DNA of 64,000 nucleotides, taken from positions 46,893,196 to 46,957,195 of the forward strand of contig OY978525.1 in assembly GCA_963854835.1 (NCBI GenBank), in the 5' to 3' direction. This DNA is from Megamerina dolium. Lineage: Eukaryota > Arthropoda > Insecta > Diptera > Megamerinidae. Position 1 is the first letter of the stretch, and each line of letters starts with the position of its first letter. The position numbers and the translations under genes are program-made. The notes beneath the pieces were generated by a model, which saw nothing but the letters and a program-made list of their open reading frames with translations, made no database searches and was not told the origin of the DNA. Positions 1-11,682 of the stretch are shown here, piece by piece.

Positions 1-599
1 ATGATGGACTGCTTTTCTCAGGATCTCTGTTTACAGCACTGTTCATTAGTGGAGATGAAATACTAGTTTCCTTTTCCTCTTGAATTTGATGATCCGGTTG
101 AAAATGGATTTGTTGTGAAGCATTGCTGTTTTCTTTGATTGATTCCGTCTTTCGAATTTGATGGCTTTGTGGAATATCAATAGTACTTAATTGGCTTAAT
201 TGCTGTTGATGTGTCACAAGTCTTTGATGTTGCTGTTGTGAATAAAAGTTCTGATTATGATTTAAAGGGATCATATATATCCCATCTATTTTTTGCTTTT
301 CATCGATTGTTCTCATTGATAACACGTTAGAGCCGCTGCTTGCGGGCACATCATCTACAATGTTCTCAATTTTGGTATTATCGTTTCGATATGAATGTTT
401 ACATTGGTCTTCCTGTTGAATTTGTTGATGTTGGTGACGTTCTCGAGTAGTAGTCCTCTCAAATTGTTGTTGTTGAATTTCTTGACCATTGGAAGGTAAG
501 ATTGTATGATTATTATTAACAACATTCGCTAACTGTTGATTATTTAAATAAAAAGAAGTACTATTTGCGGTAAGGCCATTAATTACAAGGTTGTGATTG
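1..599 (-). CDS. Next exon of the same host gene, Gln-rich, running off the window
   Basis: The frame entered from the 600-655 intron stays open for about 199 codons to the window edge. It is low-complexity: Gln and His runs (for example Gln-Gln-Gln-Gln-Phe near 440-475), many Asn and Ser, few hydrophobic stretches. This composition is common in disordered regions of insect regulatory or scaffold proteins, but that is only an inference. The acceptor TTTGCAG is preceded by a T-rich tract and the phase (2+1) fits the donor of the upstream exon. No stop is reached, so the C-terminus lies beyond the left edge. Confidence 0.7.
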
Positions 600-655
600 C
601 TGCAAATTGAATAAATTTATTTAAAACATTTTGCGATAAATTTTACTTTACCTAC

Positions 656-1845
656 CCTTGATTACGTTGAAGATGGTTGTTTTTGTTGTTTGCGATATCT
701 CTAGTTTTAGTTTCTTCTTCAATAGGCGTTATTATTTCTGGTAATATATCAATGGCTAAATCTGGAACACAACAATAGACACCATCGCTTTTAATGTTTG
801 TGCTGCCACTTCCAATGACTTTCTCAAATTTCAGAATTTTCGGTGCTCTCAATAGCAATTCAGTTTGAGATTTCGACTCTTCGTGTAAGTCAATAGCAGA
901 AATAAGATGTCGCTTGCTTCGCATTAGTAAAAGCTTACGTTGTTCTTCCTTTTGCCATTCATCATGTCGTTGCTTGTGTAACGATTGTAATATATGAACA
1001 GGAGGCATTGTACCAAACAGTTGGCCGGTGTAAATAAAGTTTTGATAGAATTTCTTCAGAAAGGGTTTATGGTGATAGTTTATAGCTAAATTTAACCGAA
1101 GTCGGAATTGTTCCTTATATAAACGTATACTGAGCTCGCCCGTATAATGATGATATTGTATCATCACCTTACTGTTCGGATGGAAAACGTAATTTTTTCC
1201 CAGGTTACAACTAAAACCATCATACTGTCCTCTTAATACTAATTTTTCTCTAAGATGATGCGGGTGAAAAATATTACTGTTCGTAGGCGTTTGATTAGTA
1301 CGCTTCAAAGCAAACGTTTTTTTATTGCCTGCCTCCAAGTTCTTGCTATCATAGCTGGTTTCTTCGATTTGAAAAGGCTTGTTTGCGCCATATGATGTAT
1401 AACGTTTAACCTTCACTAAACGTCGCGTCTCTATAATAGATGAGGGAATCAGATCTAATGGATCTTGATTTAAGGCAACTGTTCTACATCGTGGCCGTTT
1501 GCTCAATGATGACAACTTTTCCATATTGCTATCTTCAATACAAGCATCATCACTGTATTTGTCGTAGCTTGCAAATTCTTTTTTGCAAAGAATCTTTTCA
1601 AAATTCTGATTTAAATCCGTAGAAGCTTCGTGTTCATTTTTAATATCGAGTAGTATTTCCTTCTTGTATACCCTCTTTGCTGAGCTAACAAAATTATCAG
1701 CTACTATAAGATGGGGAAAGACGTTTCTTATACCTTGATCACAGGCTTCGGGATATCTACATTTTAAATGTTGCAGAAAGTAATTAATGGCATCGCATTG
1801 TGATAACGCACTCAGATTTGCTATGAAGTTCAAAGACTGATCCAC
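656..1845 (-). CDS. Internal coding exon of an unrecognised host gene
   Basis: About 396 codons are open on the minus strand with no transposon motif, and I do not recognise the family. The first codon is GTG (Val-Asp-Gln-Ser), directly preceded by a pyrimidine-rich tract ending TTTATAG, so this is a splice acceptor, not a translation start. At the other end the frame reaches a TAG, but a donor GTAGGT lies just before it; splicing there to an acceptor ending TTTGCAG (intron 600-655, 56 bp) joins GG to C, restores a Gly codon and enters the open frame at 1-599. The protein is basic, with a His/Tyr-rich middle (around residues 195-290) and a charged Lys/Glu/Gln segment near residues 290-320. 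No signal peptide or membrane span is seen. The upstream exon lies to the right and was not found; the transposon-filled region could be its intron. The exon structure is well supported, the function unknown. Confidence 0.75.
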
Positions 1846-2311
1846 CTATAAACAAACAAAAACAATGTAACTTTAACAAATAAGAAAACAATAATGGTAA
1901 TAAAAATTTAAGAAAAAAAATCCGCGTACTCTCGAATGTGGCACTACATAATATTTGATTTACATTACTCTTATTACAAAACGTCTTAACGACACATCAG
2001 CATGTATGCTTATCATGCAATAAACGATGCTCATAGTTGGATCAATCGGAATCAATAAAATATTTGGATTCTATCATAGAAAAATCGTTAAGTTTTTTCG
2101 AAGTGTATTAATTCCATGCAAGTAAGTATTTTCTAACAAACACTAAATTTCTTATAATTGTTTTGTTTACGTACTTTCCCAATAAAAACTTGCAACGTGA
2201 GAGTAAAATCAAAATTGAGAAATATTTTCTCACAAACAGAAAATTTTAAGAAAAAGTACGTGAACGGAAGATTAGAGAAATTATCAACTACAATATACAA
2301 GTATATACAAC
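1846..2311. other. Non-coding AT-rich DNA upstream of the host exon
   Basis: No convincing gene is seen. The first bases hold the polypyrimidine tract and acceptor for the 656-1845 exon, so this stretch is probably intron. Confidence 0.4.
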
Positions 2312-3232
2312 CAGTGTTTAAAAAACTGCAATCATTTCATTTGCTTTTACTTCTACTTTTGCAAAAAAAACAGCAGTTTCAGTCAAAACAAAAGCAGAAA
2401 ACGATGACTTTAAAATGCAAAGCACTTTCGACAGTCTTAGCAAATTTTCTTATTGCTTTGCTTTTCGTCACTATCACAAGTGAAAGCAGAAGCAATATGT
2501 TTGCTTTTGCAAGTCTTCAGCTGTCGTAGTCGAAGAAGCAGAAATTCGTTTGATGATGAATACTTAAAATTTTGAGTGTTACAGAAAAAAATTATCAAAA
2601 ATTATTAGGCTTACGACTTTTTACAACTTCTTATAAAAAAATCACTTTCGAAATCAAAAAATTTTAATCGCAAAAATTCTAAAAAATTTTTATTTTGACC
2701 AGCCATAACTCTGCGAGTTTAGCTCAATCAGTTGAATTGAATGTCATTGAAAGCGTATTTTAATTGCCTTTCGAACGAGATATTGTTTGCGTTTGAATGA
2801 AGTCATATAAATAAAAACATACAAAATAACGGTTATCTCAAGAACCTGACCAACCAAAAATTATTTTTTTCAAAATAATTAATTGTAAAGTAGTCTAATT
2901 AATATATGTATGTATATGAATTTATCAAGAGAAAGAGCAAAAACAAAGCATAAAGCACTGCGACTGCTAACAACTTACGGAAGTAAACTAATTTTTGCTT
3001 CTTCGACTGCAACTGCTGACGACTTGCAAAAGCAAATGAATTTTAGCTTCTTCGACTGCAACTGCTGATGACTTGCAAAACCAAACATATTGCTTCTGCT
3101 TTGACTTGTGCTAGTAACCAAATGAAATAAGCAGAAGCAATACATCATTTTCAGCAGTTAAAAACAATTACAGCAGTGAAAAATAAATATTTTACTACTT
3201 TTGCTACTCTGACTGAAGTATTTTAAACACTG
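2312..3232. mobile_element. hAT-like foldback non-autonomous element
   Basis: The left end starts CAGTGTTTAAAA and the right end is its reverse complement (ATTTTAAACACTG). The two arms of roughly 250 bp are inverted copies rich in GCAAAAGCA and GAAGAAGC words; for example ACAAGTGAAAGCAGAAGC near 2480 is mirrored near 3100. The core is short and AT-rich with no transposase. A CAGTG terminus is common in hAT elements, but the 8 flanking bases match only partly (TATACAAC versus CAGATAAC), so the superfamily is tentative. Confidence 0.5.
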
Positions 3233-3828
3233 CAGATAACCATTGGCACTTGTTGTGGTTTTTTATACTAGTACCTATTAAACCTTTCAAATTTTTCGAG
3301 TACGTGAACACTTTACCATTAAAAACTAGTAATAATTTGTAACAATTTAGATTCGCTCGCGTGCTTTACTAGTAAAATTTCTCTATCAACACAATTCAAG
3401 ACTGTACGTAAAGTCCGTTATTAAAATGAGAATATGGTAAAAAAAAGTACGTGTTAAATTTTACATAAAATTTCCAAAACTCTTGGCAAGTGACAAAACT
3501 GAAGAGTTTTTTTTTCTATCTTATGAATTGTTACTAGTAGAAATATTTTGCTCTCTCTATTTTCCCTCTTTTAATGTTTTTGGGCTTATGCGAACATATT
3601 TCCAGTAAGAAATAGTAAAATTCGTAATCATTTGTAAAAACTATTATGTATGCGAACGGACCTTTTGTTATAATTCGATTAATTTTTCAAATATTTTTAA
3701 ACATATTTTTTGCAAAAATATCTCTTTATTTCAATAACAAAATGTATGAAGACGTTAACCTACGATGGCCACTACCATCGTTGCCTATGACTTTTTTCCA
3801 TCTTTTTGGTAGCATATGGACTCCTGTG
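3233..3828. other. AT-rich stretch without a recognised gene
   Basis: No conserved frame, repeat or RNA gene is recognised here. It may be host intron or intergenic DNA. Confidence 0.35.
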
Positions 3829-3870
3829 GGTGCCGTATCTCAGTGGTTAGTGCGTTGGCCTTCTGATCTG
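3829..3870 (+). repeat. Fragment of the tRNA-derived SINE head
   Basis: It matches the first ~42 bases of the SINE seen at 4898, including the A-box region (ATCTCAGTGG), and stops at TTCTGATCTG. It abuts the remains of a BEL LTR. Confidence 0.6.
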
Positions 3871-3880
3871 GTGTTAATTA

Positions 3881-3941
3881 TTTTCTGTGCACATCATACA
3901 GAAATATCAAATAACCCAAATTTCAACTTGGAACTCAAACA
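3881..3941 (+). repeat. 5' LTR remnant and primer-binding region of BEL copy 1
   Basis: Bases 3881-3941 repeat the 3' LTR end (8036-8101), with a short deletion relative to it. Both end in AACTCAAACA. The following TTGGTGCCCTTC starts with the TGG expected of a tRNA primer-binding site. The 5' part of this LTR is missing and replaced by a SINE fragment. Confidence 0.6.
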
Positions 3942-4371
3942 TTGGTGCCCTTCTATCAGGATCCTGCTACGATTACTTCGAGTTTTGGACGGATTGGCTT
4001 ATATCAGGGTAAGATGAGGTTAGTGCATTGATATTTGTGCTTTAAGGTTGTGAGGATGACTTCTCAGGATATTCATACTCATGAAGAAATTGAAGGGCAA
4101 GAAGCCCTTCTTCAATCCATTCAAGGGCTGCTTTTAAAAAGATTCCAGCATGCGAAAAACGGAACCCTATCACAAAATTAGTTTAGACTTGTTATCCTCT
4201 TATCGAGAACAACTGCGGCAAAATTATCAATTGCTAGTTCGTCAATCAGAAGTTGACCAAATTAAGAAGTTGTACATCGATGCCGGGTTGTGTGCCGATT
4301 TGAAGAGCTGTATCTAGATGCAGTAGTTCTTATTCAGGAGTCGCTCAAAACGAGATTTCCGACTCAGTTAA

Positions 4372-5375
4372 GGGGGGGGTAAGGGATAAGCAGGTTCGGA
4401 AAATCGATTTTTTTCTTTTCCGTTTTCCAAGACAACGAGATTGCTGCCGGGAACGTACTTTATGGACCTGAGATCGATGATTCAGTGTAAGTTACAAAAA
4501 AAACTTCAAACTTTCTGAAAACCAATTTTTCGAAGTCCGTGAACACGATCCTGCAAAATCTACTCGACCGATTCTTTTCAAACTCGAAACATACTTTCTT
4601 GGTATAAAATGCCTCTGCCTCTCGTTATTTACATTTTTCTATTTTCATATTAAGGTAGTTTGCCACCTAAAAAATAGGGGAATATTTAGCGCGAAATCGC
4701 GTTTTTTATTTAAATAGGCCACGAACTGTTGAAAAACGAAAATGATAACTCAACAACATTTTTGATTTCAGATAATTCTACGCCGAGTTATCGTGTTCAC
4801 CGAACAACATATTTTTCAAAAGACGTTTTGGGAAATGCTCTGTCACCGGCTTATTTTTCAATATTCAATTACGAAAATTTAACTAAACATTCTCTAGGTG
4901 CCGTAGCTCAGTGGTTAGTGTGTTCGCCTTCTGATCTGTAGGTCGTGGTTCAATACCCGGCTGATGCATAACAAATTTAATATCGAAAAGATTTTTCTTT
5001 CGAACGGTACCCACCTGTCGGCAAGCAATTGGCAATTCTTCCGACAGTAACAACTTGCCATGAAAAAGCTTCTAAAAAAGAACTCTGTGACAAAGCTCAG
5101 AAAATGTGATGTCACAAGTGTTCTGCCGTTCGGAACCGGCTAAAAAAAGGAGGTCCATTCTAATACTGTCCAAAATTTAAGACGCACAACAGTAATGGAA
5201 GAGAAGCTCCGCCAATGAGCCCTTTGGGGCTTTAAGTGCCACATATTTATTATTTTTATTCTCTAGATGATGCTTTATAATTAAATAAAAGTTTGAATAA
5301 ATTTGCGAAACTGTCTCTCCGTAAAAAATCAGCGAAAAAAGTGTTTTTTATTTCAAATTATCTCTTACTCCCCCC
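4372..5375. mobile_element. TTAA-flanked non-autonomous DNA element (piggyBac-like MITE)
   Basis: The element starts GGGGGGGGTAAG and ends CTTACTCCCCCC, an inverted repeat, and is bordered on both sides by TTAA, the target duplication typical of piggyBac. It has no transposase and itself contains a SINE (4898-5257) with a 9-bp duplication. The host sequence is BEL Gag. Confidence 0.6.
4898..5257 (+). mobile_element. tRNA-derived SINE, full length
   Basis: The first ~70 bases are tRNA-like, with an A box (TAGCTCAGTGG) and a B box (GGTTCAATACC) for RNA polymerase III. An unrelated ~260-bp body and the terminus AAGTGCCACATA plus an AT-rich tail follow. Target duplications ATTCTCTAG lie at 4889-4897 and 5258-5266. 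It encodes no protein and depends on a LINE; the 3' end resembles that of the RTE copies here. Confidence 0.85.
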
Positions 5376-6489
5376 TTAACAGAAAGCGCTAACTGATCGG
5401 CTGCTTTAGATTCTAAAACTTGTTTGACAAATGGTGTTCCTTTGCCGGAGGTAAAATTCACTTGATTCAGTGGAGACTTTATAGAGTGGCCGCCATTTAA
5501 AGAAATCTTTCTTGATAGCATCTACCACAATGATAGCCTCAATAATTTAAAACGCTTTCATTACCTAAAGTCTGTTTTATCAGGTGAAGCGGCACAGGAT
5601 ATACAACACATATGTTTGATTGGAGATAATTATCAAGAGGCATGCCAGATGTTGTGTAAGCAATACGATAATAAACGAATTTTGTTTATACACTATATGG
5701 ATGTTTTAGATTAATAGCCTGACGTCGTTAAAGATGATTCTGCTTCATTTAAACATTTCATCCAAACTGGTCGGTCGTGTATTAGTTCTAAAGAGAGCTG
5801 GATGACAAAAATTACCTTTAAGTTTATATTATGGTGAAGAAATTACACAGCAGCTTGCGATCAGAATGGTATCACTCCCTGAGGAGAAATAATGATATAA
5901 AATTACAACCATGTCAGATCTTCTATAGGTCCTAGGTGAACATTACCTAATGCTCGCGTCAACATTGAAAATAAAATACCCGCACATAACCATAAATTCA
6001 CGACGTAATCGGATTCTATGATAACTTACGGAAAACTTTCGTAAATCAATGCAAACATTGAAGAAATCTATAACATATCCCATCTATAACATTTTATTGA
6101 ATTTAGCGTCATGGAGAAGAGGGCGGCGGCAGCAAAATACAAATTATGCATTAATTGTCTCGGATATTATCAATCAGCAAAATGCAGCACCCCGCGATCC
6201 AGTGGAGTTTACGGAGATAAACACCATACTCTAATTCAGAAAGACAAAGAAATTAATTTATCTTTTGGGCCTGTGGTTCCTCACGGTCCTGCAGCTATCG
6301 CTTTACACATAGCTGCAGAGAAAGGCGAATTGCCTCTAAATTCAGCCGAATATTGCTAATTATGAAGTAATATTACCCACGGCAGTAATCACACCTATAC
6401 TATTCTCGATTATCTGGCTTTAAATCAAATGAAACCCTTAACAACATCGGAAAATCAACATTGCACGGTAAGTCCAAACAACAACATAA

Positions 6490-7736
6490 GCTTATCATGT
6501 TGCTACTTTCCTCACCATCCGGTTACAAAGGAGCAAGCTATTTCCACGAAGGTGCGCATAGTTTTTGATGCCTCAGCGAAAACTCCGAGTGAATAATCAC
6601 TGAACGAGCCATCGGTCCTGCATTTCAGCTGGATTTATCTGCTGTGTTGATCAATTGACGTACATTTAAATATGTATTTATGGCTGACATTGAAAAAATG
6701 TTTCTACACAGCACTTCGTATTAGGCATGTGTTGGGACCCGCCTGCAGACGGTTTCAAATTTAAAATAAATTTGGAAGTAATTACCGAAAACGGAACGAA
6801 ACGAATAATGTTTTCTAATATTTCCCGTTTGTTTAATCCTTTATGTTGGCTCAACCGTATCATTATGTCAGCGAACAAGAACTATGGTTAACCAAAATTT
6901 AGTGGAATGTTCTTTTACCACTTGTCCTTCAGAAATATTGGAAGAAATTGTTGTATAATGTAAATCAGTTAAGAAATCCACGGTGGATGACGATTGATAG
7001 TACAATCAGGCTTTGCGAGTTGCATATTTTTTCGGCTGCGGCATATTTGCGAGTGATGAAAGAAGTGGTCAGTACATCAGAAGTCTTCTCTTAGCGAAAA
7101 GTTAATCCTTCCAAGTCAAGTTGACTACTCCCCAAGAATTATGTGGAGCGGTTTTGGCATCTAAACTGTTGAAATTTTGGATGAATAACTTTTGTATATC
7201 TTTCGGAAAATCAATCGGAAAATAGGTACATATTCAATTTTACATATATATATTCATCGTTAACGCCGCTAATTCGTGTCTGTACTTATTGCATGCGATT
7301 ATTATCAGCCCCAAAAGGTAGTAGTAAATAAGAGAACTTTATCTACCCAAGAGCTTAAATGTAGTTTCATCTATATCGTCGATATGGTCCAAAGAGAATC
7401 GTTTCCTGAAGATTGGAGAAATCTTTCAATAAATCGGCCTCTGTCTAATTCAAGTGTGTTACGCTTTCTTCACCCTTATTTTGGTCAGAAAGAAAAGGTT
7501 ATACGTACCGGAGGTCGAATGAGAAATGCAGTACTGTCTGAAGACAGAATGCACCCTTATGTTTTACCATCGAAAGGTTATGTAACAGAGCTAATAATTC
7601 ACCACAGCCACACGAGCACGATGCGAAAATAGAAGAATTGCACCCTGTTGACGACGGACTCGTACGAGTCGTTACACTCAAAACACCAAATGGCCTAGCG
7701 GTAGTAAAAATTGTGTAAATCATAATCCTCGGTGGA
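6490..7736 (+). pseudogene. BEL/Pao Pol pseudogene (RT and integrase fragments)
   Basis: Near 6500-6590 the RT entry motif of BEL elements reads Tyr-Phe-Pro-His-His-Pro-Val-Thr-Lys...Val-Phe-Asp-Ala-Ser-Ala-Lys. Near 6680 follows Ala-Asp-Ile-Glu-Lys-Met-Phe. A frame at 7276-7630 holds the integrase N-terminal region (Leu-His-Pro-Tyr-Phe, Gly-Gly-Arg-Met-Arg-Asn-Ala, Met-His-Pro-Tyr-Val-Leu-Pro). The last ~30 codons before the 3' LTR look like the integrase C-terminus (Val-Arg-Val-Val-Thr-Leu-Lys-Thr). Most of RT, RNase H and the catalytic integrase core is deleted or unreadable. Confidence 0.65.
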
Positions 7737-7787
7737 GCAATTCGATAGATTCATGATATTCCTAGGACCATCTTCGTGGGGCAGATA

Positions 7788-8101
7788 TGTTGGAGATGGT
7801 CACTTTATATTTGCCAGCTAAATTCATAATGTAAATTTATTTCTATTTTTTTTTTATTGCTGTATTCACTTTTTTCGCTTTGTTTGTTCTGAGATACGGT
7901 TGTTCCGTATATTTTTCTATGTACAATCTGCATTTTTCTTAAAAATATTCAAAAATAAAAGGACTATCAAACGGGAAAGAAGTCATTTTTATGTATACAC
8001 ATATGGTATATATTATATGTACACACATGTATTTTCTGTGCACATCATACAGAAATATCAAATAATCGACAAGATCAAAATTTCAACTTGGAACTCAAAC
8101 A
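7788..8101 (+). repeat. 3' LTR of BEL copy 1
   Basis: It begins TGTTGGAGATGG after a purine-rich tract and ends AACTCAAACA, so it has the TG...CA ends of an LTR. The last ~65 bases recur at 3881-3941. Confidence 0.6.
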
Positions 8102-9199
<1,098 letters not shown>

Positions 9200-9202
<3 letters not shown>

Positions 9203-11335
9203 GTAGATCAGCAGCTCGTATTATTTTCTCCATAATAAGATTGAAGAAGTCGCACGATAACGAATCACCTTGTCTGAAACCCCGTTCGGTATTAAACGGT
9301 GCGGAGAGGTCCTTCCCAATTTTCACTGCACAACAGGAGTTATGCAGTGTCATTCTACAAAGTCGAATTAGCTTTGCAGGAATACCGAACTCAGACATTG
9401 TTGCGTAGAGGTAATCCCTTACAGGACTGTCGAAAGCGGCTTTATAATAACAAATAGGTGGTGTGTGTCGACCTGTTTTTCTTGGGTCTTTTCCAGGATT
9501 TAACGTAATGTAAAAAATTTGACCGATGGTGGATTTATTCGGTCTGATGCCACACTGATAAGGCCTAATCAGGTTGCTGAGTATAGGCTTCAACCTTTCA
9601 CACAATACGCACGATAAGACCTTGTATGCGATGCTCAGGAGACTTATGCCACAGTTGGCACAAATTGTGCCAACTACCGTGGCAGAATTTGTGCCAACTT
9701 ACTTATGTATCTTGCATATTTTCGTCCTACCATATTCTGCTTATGAGCTGGTGCATGTAGGCGGCAGTCAGGCCATCGGCACCTGCAGCTTTGTTGTTCT
9801 TCAGCTTAAAAATGGCCGTTTCAACCTCGTCATAGTCGGGTGGTGGAACATCAACACCATCATCTGTAATTGGGGTTATCGGGCAATCTCCTCCACTGGC
9901 GGAATTTTTCGTAGCATTGCTATTCAGTAACGTGGAGAAGTGTTCCCTCCATAGGCTCAGTACAATCTGGACATCTGTAACCAGATTCCCATTTCCATCA
10001 CGACAAGAAGAGGCTCCGGGATTTAAACCGCCACTCAGGCGCTTGATCTTTTCGAAGAATTTTCGAGTCTCATTCTTGTCGGTACACATCTCTATCTCCT
10101 CACACTCGCGTTTTTCTTGTTCTCTTTACTTGCACCTGAAAAGACGTCTCTCTGCACTCCGTTTCTCTCTGTACCGCTCCTTAACACCTCGCGTTGCGCC
10201 TACACTCAGGGTTTTTCTGTAGGCGGCGTCTTTCTCTGCGGTAGCGTCGCGACACTCCTGATCATACCACTCGTTCCTCAAAGGCCGGTAGTAACCGATT
10301 ACCTCCTCGGCAGCAGTAGTCATGGAGTGGGATATATGTGTCCACCGTGCGCATGTATCATCAAGTGGGGCAGTGTTCTGCATAAGCAGATCCGATAGTC
10401 GAGTGACAAATGAATCTGTTGTCTCTAGTGATCGCAGCTTACTGACGTCGAGCTTTCTCTGTGTGGGACTTCTCTTGATATTTGCGACACATAAACGTGT
10501 GCGCACCTTAGCTGCAACAAGGTAGTGATCCGAGTCGATGTTGGCACCACGGATCGATTTCACTTCCATCACACTGGAAGCATGCCTTCCGTCAATCACC
10601 ACATGATCAATTAGTTTCTTGTTCTTTGATCTGGAGACAGCCATGTCGCTTTGTGGATATCGAGATGCTGGAATCTGGTACCACCAATTACCATGTTTCG
10701 TGCTGCGGCGAAGTCGATCAGCCTCATTCCGTTATCGGAGGTGTTCTGGTGGAGGCTGAATTTTCCGACAGTTGGACCAAAGGTACATTCCTTGCCCACC
10801 CTGGCATTAAAGTCGCCAAGCACGATTTTGATATCGTGGCGGGGGCTGCGGTCATAAGCTTCTTCGAGGCGCTGAAAGAAGCTCTCCTTGGTCACATTGT
10901 CCTTCTCATCCGTCGGAGCGTGGGCACATATAAGGCTGACGAATTGAAGAATTGTTGAAGAATTTTGCCTTGATGCGGATTGAGGCCAGCCGTTCGTTCA
11001 CAGACGCGAACTGTGAGACAAGATGTCGTAGTCTCTTTCTGACCAAAAATCCACATCCTAATTCGTGCCTTTCAGCATGGCAACTGTAGTAGATGTCACA
11101 GGACGCTCTTTTGGAGCAGCCCTGTCCTGTCCATCGCATTTCCTGGAGAGCGCTGATGTCAGCTCTGTATTTTTCGAGAACATCAACCAGCTGGATAGAG
11201 GCACCCTCCCTATAAAGGGACCGGACATTCCAAGTGTATATCCGTAAATCATTGTCCTTTTTTCTTTTTTTCGTTTCCGGGGGTCATCAACAAAAGTGGT
11301 AGTCCTTATCAGAGACATATTTGTTTTTTCATTGG
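9200..11335 (-). pseudogene. RTE-like non-LTR retrotransposon, copy A (endonuclease plus part of RT)
   Basis: Read on the minus strand from ~11300. First comes an AP-type endonuclease: Trp-Asn-Val-Arg-Ser-Leu, Gln-Glu-Met-Arg-Trp, Gly-Asp-Phe-Asn-Ala-Arg-Val-Gly and Asp-Ser-Asp-His-Tyr, matching the proteins often annotated craniofacial development protein 2-like. Then a linker, and RT with Asp-Tyr-Lys-Ala-Ala-Phe-like and Gly-Phe-Arg-Gln-Gly-Asp-Ser-Leu. The frame is broken by several frameshifts and a short rearrangement near 9640-9730 (a repeat of TTGTGCCAACT). It ends at the block Asp-Leu-Arg-His, before the catalytic YADD, where the (TA)n array takes over. RTE clade is my best assignment; the cleavage and target-primed copying roles are known for the family. 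Confidence 0.75.
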
Positions 11336-11346
11336 GGGGTAATTAT

Positions 11347-11674
<328 letters not shown>

Positions 11675-11682
11675 CTACGCCA

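Larger units (their letters stand above)
4052..6360 (+). pseudogene. BEL/Pao Gag pseudogene, split by a DNA element
   Basis: 4052-4367 encodes a helical N-terminal Gag region. After the 1-kb insertion at 4372-5375, translation near 5440-5700 gives the DUF1759-type core common in BEL Gag: Phe-Ser-Gly-Asp...Glu-Trp-Pro-Pro-Phe, then Leu-Lys-Ser-Val-Leu-Ser-Gly-Glu-Ala. Around 6140-6230 a degraded Cys-rich knuckle follows (Cys-Ile-Asn-Cys-Leu-Gly, later His-His-Thr-Leu). Several stops and frameshifts separate these blocks. Gag would bind RNA and form the particle; this copy is dead. Confidence 0.65.
3881..8101 (+). mobile_element. Decayed BEL/Pao LTR retrotransposon (copy 1), with nested insertions
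   Basis: A 60-bp LTR remnant at 3881-3941 matches the end of a 314-bp 3' LTR at 7788-8101. Between them, pieces of BEL-type Gag, zinc knuckle, RT and integrase occur in the normal order on the plus strand, all broken by stops and frameshifts. A TTAA-flanked DNA element (4372-5375) interrupts Gag. A purine-rich tract (GTGGGGCAGATA) precedes the 3' LTR. The element cannot move on its own. Confidence 0.75.

Noticed and set aside
1440..1622. Small plus-strand frame inside the host exon
   Set aside because: Overlaps a long minus-strand exon with supported splice sites; no independent support.
2158..2529. 123-codon frame overlapping the foldback element
   Set aside because: Lies across the inverted arm of a repeat; composition is that of the repeat words.
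4898..4970. Possible tRNA genes at the SINE heads
   Set aside because: Each is followed by the same ~280-bp body, varies between copies and has target duplications; the cloverleaf is degraded, so these are SINE promoters.
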